From positions 1-7,650 of the forward strand of contig CAZOEL010000145.1 of assembly GCA_964578835.1 (NCBI GenBank): DNA of 7,650 nt. Reading direction: 5' to 3'. This DNA comes from CAZOEL01 sp964578835 (GTDB taxonomy: Bacteria > Desulfobacterota > Syntrophobacteria > Syntrophobacterales > Syntrophobacteraceae). The translations under genes were made by a program, and so were the position numbers. Numbering within the stretch: the first letter of the stretch is position 1; each line of letters starts with the position of its first letter. Below are positions 1 through 3,438 of this stretch, one piece after another. Below the pieces are notes generated by a model, which was not told where the DNA came from, searched no databases, and saw only the letters and a program-made list of their open reading frames with translations.

Positions 1-189
1 GCCGATCATAGCCTGCTCTAAAAATAAATGCATTCAGCCTTGCCGAAAGGACACCATAGGAGATCCGAGAGCATGGTATGTGGTCGAAAATTCCAACCTC
101 ATCTCGATGACGCCCCCGGCGGGAGACACTCAGGTGGACCCGGCTCTTTGCCAGGTACGTGCGGGAGGAAAAATGCAATCCGCGTACGT
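1..189. other. Left flank outside the element, no firm gene
   Basis: If the tRNA remnant at 237-259 is the element boundary, this stretch is chromosomal DNA beyond the original tRNA terminator. One + strand frame is open from base 2 through to a stop at 344-346. It runs across the tRNA remnant and its terminator, so at least its right half is unlikely to be coding. The left half could be the 3' part of a real gene entering from outside the window, but I recognise no domain in it. No RNA gene or promoter is clear here. Confidence 0.35.
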
Positions 190-228
190 AAAAGAAAAAG
201 GGGCAACAGGTAACCCCTGTAACCCCTT
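190..228 (-). terminator. Rho-independent terminator of the tRNA, minus strand
   Basis: Bases 198-203 pair with 223-228 (AAGGGG/CCCCTT) and 206-210 pair with 216-220 (ACAGG/CCTGT), with a two-by-two internal loop and a 5-base apical loop. Read on the minus strand, the stem is followed by a T-rich tract (complement of 190-199). It lies only a few bases past the CCA end of the tRNA remnant, where a tRNA terminator is expected. The same stem is a poor terminator on the + strand because no T-run follows it there. Confidence 0.7.
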
Positions 229-236
229 GTATTTTC

Positions 237-259
237 TGGAGCGGGAGACGGGCTTCGAA
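237..259 (-). other. Attachment site: 3' end of a tRNA gene (probably tRNA-Gly)
   Basis: On the minus strand this reads as the T-loop (TTCGAAG), the 3' half of the T-stem (CCCGT), the acceptor strand CTCCCGC, a T discriminator and an encoded CCA (complement of 237-239). Many bacterial tRNA-Gly genes end this way. Beyond 259 the match stops: the 5' half of the T-stem would be ACGCC, which mismatches CCCGT at two positions, and no further cloverleaf is seen. It is therefore a remnant, as left when a tyrosine recombinase integrates into a tRNA 3' end. Orientation places the element, with its integrase 190 bases away, to the right and the restored tRNA at the far right end outside this window. 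The tRNA identity is inferred from the acceptor sequence only. Confidence 0.72.
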
Positions 260-277
260 GGCGTCCCCCACTATTTA

Positions 278-360
278 CCTCGATTTATCCGAGCATCTCA
301 GAAGCTCTTATTTCAAGCCACTTCGCGTATTCTTGATTTCTATTGACTTCCCTCGATTTA
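278..360 (+). repeat. Direct repeat CCTCGATTTA, two copies
   Basis: The 10-mer CCTCGATTTA occurs at 278-287 and 351-360, between the attachment site and the integrase. A related pair, TTTACCTCGAT at 274-284 and TTTACCTCTAT at 357-367, overlaps it with one mismatch. Short direct repeats between core site and integrase are typical of recombinase or excisionase arm sites. That role is inferred here from position only. The right copy lies inside the integrase promoter spacer. Confidence 0.45.
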
Positions 361-381
361 CCTCTATATTCAAGCGAAGTG
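319..381. repeat. Inverted repeat CACTTCGC / GCGAAGTG bracketing the integrase promoter
   Basis: CACTTCGC at 319-326 is the exact reverse complement of GCGAAGTG at 374-381. Each arm has a nearby TTCAAG on its left side. The arms enclose the predicted promoter (343-370), and the right arm overlaps the likely transcription start. It could be a binding site for a regulator or for the recombinase; no protein can be assigned. Confidence 0.4.
343..370 (+). promoter_or_regulatory. Sigma70 promoter for the integrase gene
   Basis: TTGACT (343-348) matches the -35 consensus at five of six bases, and TATATT (365-370) matches the -10 at five of six, with a 16-base spacer. Transcription would begin near 376-378, leaving a leader of about 70 bases before the start codon at 448. 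It is the best promoter match I see in the window. Confidence 0.6.
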
Positions 382-410
382 TTGGGGATAGTGTTGGGGA
401 TAAAATCCCC
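378..410 (+). promoter_or_regulatory. Tandem 12-bp repeat and dyad at the integrase transcription start
   Basis: AGTGTTGGGGAT is repeated exactly and without a gap at 378-389 and 390-401. The second copy runs into a perfect dyad, GGGGAT (396-401) / ATCCCC (405-410), with three bases between the arms. The unit sits where transcription from the 343-370 promoter would start, a usual place for a repressor operator. In RNA the dyad would form a small hairpin 25 bases upstream of the integrase ribosome site. The regulator is not identifiable; the AlpA-like and winged-helix proteins in this window are candidates by proximity. Confidence 0.5.
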
Positions 411-447
411 CTGTTATCATCTCTCGTGATCCCTTGGAGGACCGGCA

Positions 448-1611
448 ATGCCGAGGCAGCAGAGATTCAAGACCAAGTACGCTGGAGTTTATTACATTGA
501 AGGGAAAGCCTCTGACGGTAGACCGGAAAAGATTTTCTATATTCACTACCGTAAAAATGGAAAGCTGATCGAAGAGAAGGCCGGGAGGCAATTCAAGGAC
601 GATATGACCCCCTCCCGAGCTGCCGGCGTCAGAGCACAAAGGATTGAGGGAGATCAGCTCACGAACCAGGAGAAACGAGAAGTTGAAAGAAAGGTTCAGG
701 AACGATGGACCATTATCCGGCTATGGGATGAATATAAAGCCACAAACCAGGATGTAAAAGCGCTGAGAAAAGACAACGATCGATTCAATTGCTACCTGAA
801 AGACTCCTTGGGAAACAAAGAGCCAAAAGAGCTTGTTCCGCTCGATGTGGATCGACTTCGGATAAACCTTCAAAAGGTCCTTAAGCCCGCTACTGTTAAG
901 AATGCTCTTGAGCTCCTCCGCCGTATTGTAAATTTCGGTACCAAGAAACATCTCTGCGAAGGTTTGAGTTTCAGTATTCAGATGCCAAAGGTGAATAATC
1001 AGAAGACCGAGGACCTTACACCTGATGAACTGAGCCGGTTGCTTAGGGCTATTGATGAAGATGAGAATCAACAGGTGGCGAATATCATGAGGATAGCTCT
1101 TTTCACTGGAATGCGGAAAGGGGAAATCTTCAAGCTGAAATGGGATCACGTTGATTTCGAACGTGGGTTCCTTCATATCAAAGATCCTAAAGGCGGACCC
1201 GACCAGAAGATTCCGCTGAACGAGGCTGCAAGACAGATATTGCACGACCATCCGAGGATGGAAGGGAGCGAGTATGTCTTTCCAGGATCAGACATGGGCA
1301 GCCGGCGCAACGCCCACAGGGTGGTGAACAGAATAAAAGACAAAGCGGGGCTTCCGAAGGACTTTAGGCCATTGCACGGGTTACGCCACGTTTACGCCTC
1401 CATGCTGGCCTCATCTGGACAGGTTGACATTTATACCCTGCAGAAGCTTCTCACCCACAAAAGTCCAACCATGACCCAGAGGTATGCGCATCTTCGTGAT
1501 GAGGCGCTGAAGAGAGCCTCCGATCTGGCCGGGTGTATCATTGACCAAGCTATGAACGGCGGCAAACAAGAAAATCAAAATATTCTCCAAATCAAAGAGA
1601 GAAGGGAATAA
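448..1611 (+). CDS. int: Site-specific tyrosine recombinase (integrase)
   Basis: A 387-residue integrase of usual length for the phage/ICE class. It should cut and rejoin the attachment site beside it, integrating and excising the element. Residues 1 to about 75 form a basic arm-binding-type region. Residues 88-165 look like the helical core-binding domain, and about 190-360 the catalytic domain. The catalytic set is complete: R223 (in GMRKGE), a probable K248, H310 and R313 (HGLRH), H337 (THKSP) and the nucleophile Y346 (QRYAHL). A GGAGG at 436-440 lies seven bases before the ATG. A promoter and operator-like repeats lie just upstream, and the next gene starts two bases after the stop. Its place directly beside the tRNA remnant supports an active or recently active element. 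The family call is firm; specificity for tRNA-Gly is inferred. Confidence 0.96.
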   Translation: MPRQQRFKTKYAGVYYIEGKASDGRPEKIFYIHYRKNGKLIEEKAGRQFKDDMTPSRAAGVRAQRIEGDQLTNQEKREVERKVQERWTIIRLWDEYKATNQDVKALRKDNDRFNCYLKDSLGNKEPKELVPLDVDRLRINLQKVLKPATVKNALELLRRIVNFGTKKHLCEGLSFSIQMPKVNNQKTEDLTPDELSRLLRAIDEDENQQVANIMRIALFTGMRKGEIFKLKWDHVDFERGFLHIKDPKGGPDQKIPLNEAARQILHDHPRMEGSEYVFPGSDMGSRRNAHRVVNRIKDKAGLPKDFRPLHGLRHVYASMLASSGQVDIYTLQKLLTHKSPTMTQRYAHLRDEALKRASDLAGCIIDQAMNGGKQENQNILQIKERRE

Positions 1612-1613
1612 GC

Positions 1614-1823
1614 ATGAGCGGTGCCGAAGCTGAAAAGATAGAAAAAGATTACGTCCCGAGCATCGATACAGCCAAGGTGATGATCAAAGACTATTTCGAG
1701 CAGCACCATGGGGAAGTCATCGATTACGTTGACCTGGTGAACGCTTTTGATCTTCCTTTGCCTCTGATCGTGGAGGCATGTGAAGTGCTCGAGAGGGAGG
1801 GGAAAATTGCCGGAGTCGATTAG
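1614..1823 (+). CDS. Small acidic protein, probable winged-helix fold
   Basis: The 69-residue product starts two bases after the integrase stop, with AAGGGA at 1602-1607 as its ribosome site, so it is probably co-transcribed with int. After an acidic N-terminus, three helix-like segments are visible: about residues 18-31, 36-46 and 49-64. The third ends in the pattern EREGKI followed by a short tail. This spacing resembles the core of a winged helix-turn-helix domain, where the EREGKI-type turn leads into the wing. A role as accessory recombination factor or regulator of int would suit the position, but no family is recognised. The marked acidity argues for caution about DNA binding. It is a gene by packing and ribosome site; the function is inference. 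Confidence 0.65.
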   Translation: MSGAEAEKIEKDYVPSIDTAKVMIKDYFEQHHGEVIDYVDLVNAFDLPLPLIVEACEVLEREGKIAGVD

Positions 1824-2019
1824 GAGAAAAGAGCACGAGGTTCATAGAGAGCAAGGGGATGCTCTCGCAGGCGATCAAATCTTGATTGAATGTAGGAAGC
1901 CCGGGAAGTGGCAGACTGTCCGGGGCTCCGAGCAGCACCATTATTTCACCACGGCAGCAAGCAAGAATGCCTATGCCGTCATCATCAGGAGATTCACGAA
2001 CGTAAAAATCAGTGAATGA
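1807..2019 (+). CDS. Small basic protein of unknown function, TTG start
   Basis: The best start is TTG at 1807, six bases after GGGAGG (1795-1800), giving 70 residues and a 17-base overlap with the gene before. An in-frame ATG at 1780 would add nine residues but has no ribosome site and overlaps more. The N-terminus is rich in Arg, Lys, Glu and His. The rest, from about residue 19, has alternating hydrophobic positions (DQILIECRKPGKW, then YAVIIRRF) suggesting a small beta-rich domain. No known family is recognised, and there is no signal peptide or membrane segment. It closes the int operon: the next gene follows only after a structured 114-base gap. Existence is moderately sure because of the ribosome site and tight packing. 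Confidence 0.5.
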   Translation: MPESIRRKEHEVHREQGDALAGDQILIECRKPGKWQTVRGSEQHHYFTTAASKNAYAVIIRRFTNVKISE

Positions 2020-2065
2020 TTGCGCAAAACAGCTTCCAGGGATAGGCCTCGTCTGATCAACGTGG

Positions 2066-2132
2066 CTGACAAGCCCGGTACTCCCACCGGGTTCCCTTGG
2101 ATTTCAACGGGAGTCTGACAGGGGAAGTCAGA
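2066..2132 (+). promoter_or_regulatory. Structured 5' leader with the ribosome site in a hairpin loop
   Basis: Stem 1 is CCCGGT (2074-2079) / ACCGGG (2086-2091), with the six-base loop ACTCCC. That loop is exactly complementary to GGGAGT at 2109-2114, so a loop-to-downstream pairing (a tight pseudoknot or an alternative stem) is possible. Stem 2 is TCTGAC (2114-2119) / GTCAGA (2127-2132), ending one base before the start codon at 2134. Its loop AGGGGAA contains the only Shine-Dalgarno-like sequence. CTGAC at 2066-2070 could compete for the 3' arm of stem 2. This layout could control translation of the 238-residue gene. No known riboswitch class is recognised. Confidence 0.45.
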
Positions 2133-2133
2133 T

Positions 2134-2850
2134 ATGAAAGAGTTGAAGGCGCCTTCTGGTTCACAGACATACATACAACAAGAACTTGAGAAAGGGGATG
2201 TTGAAGAGTCGCAGCGATGGCGAAAGAGTTTGGAAGAAGAGATCTTGGCTATGTCTTCTATGCTCAACAAGTATATACCACCGTCGCATCTTCTAATTAT
2301 AGATCCCACCGGCATTGATAACACCATGCTCCGTTTGATACTAGACGGCCATGAGCCTTTGACCGATGATTTGTTTTTCAGCCTACTTCAAGAATCTCCA
2401 AAATACCTTATGTATGAACCATTCCAGGAGAAAATTGCACTTTGGCAGGACCTTCTTCATGATCCATTTGTGGATAAGACGGTGCACTCAATGGCCGGAG
2501 ATCGGTTGAAACGGATCGGAGAAACGCTTGCATTTGTTGGCTCAGGCCGCAAGCAGCCTGATTTTGGGCCCGTATACCTTGAGTATGTGCAGCTTATAGA
2601 AATGCTGGAACCCTTTATATTAGAGGGCAAAGGATTAACTCAAGAGAGATTGGAGAAACTATTTAATGAGCGATTCCCCTTCCTATCAGAATACGCAATT
2701 GATCCATTCTCCCGCACTCCTGTAGAGCTGGCCAAGGAAATTTTATGCTCAAAGTATAAAGTACGTGTTCGAACGCTCGAAATGGCTATTTCTAGAGAGA
2801 AGAATATGTACGCTCGGACAAGAGCCATATCAGAACAAAATGACAAGTAG
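2134..2850 (+). CDS. 238-residue soluble protein of unknown function
   Basis: I do not recognise this protein. It has no signal peptide or membrane segment. The first 45 residues are charged and probably helical, with a Glu/Lys-rich stretch at about 17-37. The middle holds a hydrophobic beta-like segment (HLLIIDPTG, about 52-60) followed by helices. The last 90 residues are mostly helical and end in a basic tail. I see no Walker, HTH, nuclease or zinc motif. The gene stands alone between structured non-coding gaps of 114 and 179 bases, and its codons look more AT-rich than those of the replication gene. This is typical of accessory cargo carried by islands. The ATG at 2134 is nine bases after AGGGG (2120-2124), inside a hairpin loop. 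A cargo role such as defence or regulation is only a guess from position. That it is a gene is likely from its length and its lack of overlap with neighbours. Confidence 0.75.
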   Translation: MKELKAPSGSQTYIQQELEKGDVEESQRWRKSLEEEILAMSSMLNKYIPPSHLLIIDPTGIDNTMLRLILDGHEPLTDDLFFSLLQESPKYLMYEPFQEKIALWQDLLHDPFVDKTVHSMAGDRLKRIGETLAFVGSGRKQPDFGPVYLEYVQLIEMLEPFILEGKGLTQERLEKLFNERFPFLSEYAIDPFSRTPVELAKEILCSKYKVRVRTLEMAISREKNMYARTRAISEQNDK

Positions 2851-2917
2851 TTAGCCGATTCCCCACCGAACATCTTCTTTTTCAGCCGTAAATATTAAAT
2901 GCGAATCCCTTAGCCCC

Positions 2918-2960
2918 TTCCGCAAGAAAGAATCTGACTTTCTTGCGTCGCTACGCGGAA
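2918..2960 (+). promoter_or_regulatory. Perfect 10-bp inverted repeat upstream of the AlpA-like gene
   Basis: CGCAAGAAAG (2921-2930) pairs perfectly with CTTTCTTGCG (2938-2947) around the loop AATCTGA. TTCCGC (2918-2923) is also complementary to GCGGAA (2955-2960), an alternative that would break the base of the first stem. No T-run follows, so it is not a standard terminator on this strand, though it may help end transcription from the gene before. It lies in the 179-base gap (2851-3029) and is otherwise the only clear structure there. I see no convincing promoter in the gap. Confidence 0.5.
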
Positions 2961-3029
2961 TACCCCCGGCTACGATGAGCCTACATAGATTAACGCTTAT
3001 CTACTTTAACTTACGCGGGGAGGCATTTT

Positions 3030-3227
3030 ATGGGTGAAAGAAAATACATAGATGAAAAGCAAGTAGCGGCATTAACTGGCTTGGCGCTTTCTACGCTCAG
3101 AAACGACCGGTCCACACAAAGGCGGATACCCTACATTAAAGTGGGAAGAAGCGTCCGTTATTCTCTCGATGACGTGATTGCCTTCATGGAGCGCCACAAG
3201 ATCCAGGGACAGCAGGCGGCGGGGTAG
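3030..3227 (+). CDS. AlpA/excisionase-family HTH DNA-binding protein
   Basis: The 65-residue protein is essentially one MerR-like winged-helix domain of the AlpA/HTH_17 type. The helix-turn-helix spans about residues 9-27 (EKQVAALTGLALSTLRNDR). A wing follows with IPYIKVGRSVRYS (33-45), then a final helix, LDDVIAFMERH. The family acts as excisionase or as transcriptional activator of integrase and excision genes in prophages, satellites and islands. A strong GGGGAGG at 3017-3023 lies six bases before the ATG. It heads the replication block and is five bases from the next start. Being separated from int by the orphan gene suggests its own promoter, though none is clear. Family is confident; whether it directs excision, transcription or both is not visible. 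Confidence 0.88.
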   Translation: MGERKYIDEKQVAALTGLALSTLRNDRSTQRRIPYIKVGRSVRYSLDDVIAFMERHKIQGQQAAG

Positions 3228-3231
3228 AAGA

Positions 3232-3438
3232 ATGAAACTTGGCGCAATTCTTCATTTTACGGACAATGGCGAGCTCTCGCAAGTGTGCATCATGGCCGAC
3301 AACGAGCGGGCGCAGCTCGTAGTGGAACGTACTCTTGCTGAACTCGGGATTCTGGAAAAGAAAAACCCCGCGGGCAGGCGGGGCAGGCAAGCGGCTTTCC
3401 CTTCCATTAAGCAACAGGAGGGGACGAATGAAAAATAG
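3232..3438 (+). CDS. Small protein of unknown function upstream of the primase
   Basis: The ATG at 3232, four bases after the AlpA-like gene's stop, gives 68 residues. An in-frame ATG at 3178 lies inside the previous gene and is less likely. The N-terminal third looks like a beta hairpin (LGAILHFTDNGELSQVCIM). It is followed by an amphipathic helix (RAQLVVERTLAELGILEKK) and a basic, disordered tail. No family is recognised. The stop at 3436-3438 overlaps the primase-helicase start by 11 bases, so translation of that large protein is probably coupled to this gene. A 6-bp GC-rich stem (3366-3371/3378-3383) lies in its 3' part, upstream of the primase ribosome site. A helper or leader role in replication is inference from position. 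Confidence 0.6.
   Translation: MKLGAILHFTDNGELSQVCIMADNERAQLVVERTLAELGILEKKNPAGRRGRQAAFPSIKQQEGTNEK
3366..3383 (+). other. GC-rich stem-loop before the primase-helicase start
   Basis: CCCCGC (3366-3371) pairs with GCGGGG (3378-3383) around the loop GGGCAG, all inside the preceding small gene. It ends 32 bases before the AGGAGG ribosome site of the 950-residue gene. It may slow or pause ribosomes or polymerase ahead of the coupled start, but it may equally be a by-product of codon choice. Confidence 0.25.

Noticed and set aside
80..346. 88-residue + strand ORF across the tRNA remnant
   Set aside because: Its middle is the antisense of the tRNA terminator and tRNA 3' end, a known source of spurious ORFs; no ribosome site at the internal ATG.
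721..1251. 176-residue minus-strand ORF inside the integrase gene
   Set aside because: Fully inside a gene with complete catalytic residues; no ribosome site or recognisable domain, so a shadow frame.
2074..2091. Terminator after the int operon
   Set aside because: The GC-rich hairpin is not followed by a T-run on either strand, so a leader structure fits better.
3335..3427. N-terminal extension of the primase-helicase to ATG 3335
   Set aside because: No ribosome site, lies inside the upstream gene, and the internal ATG 3428 has a strong AGGAGGGG.
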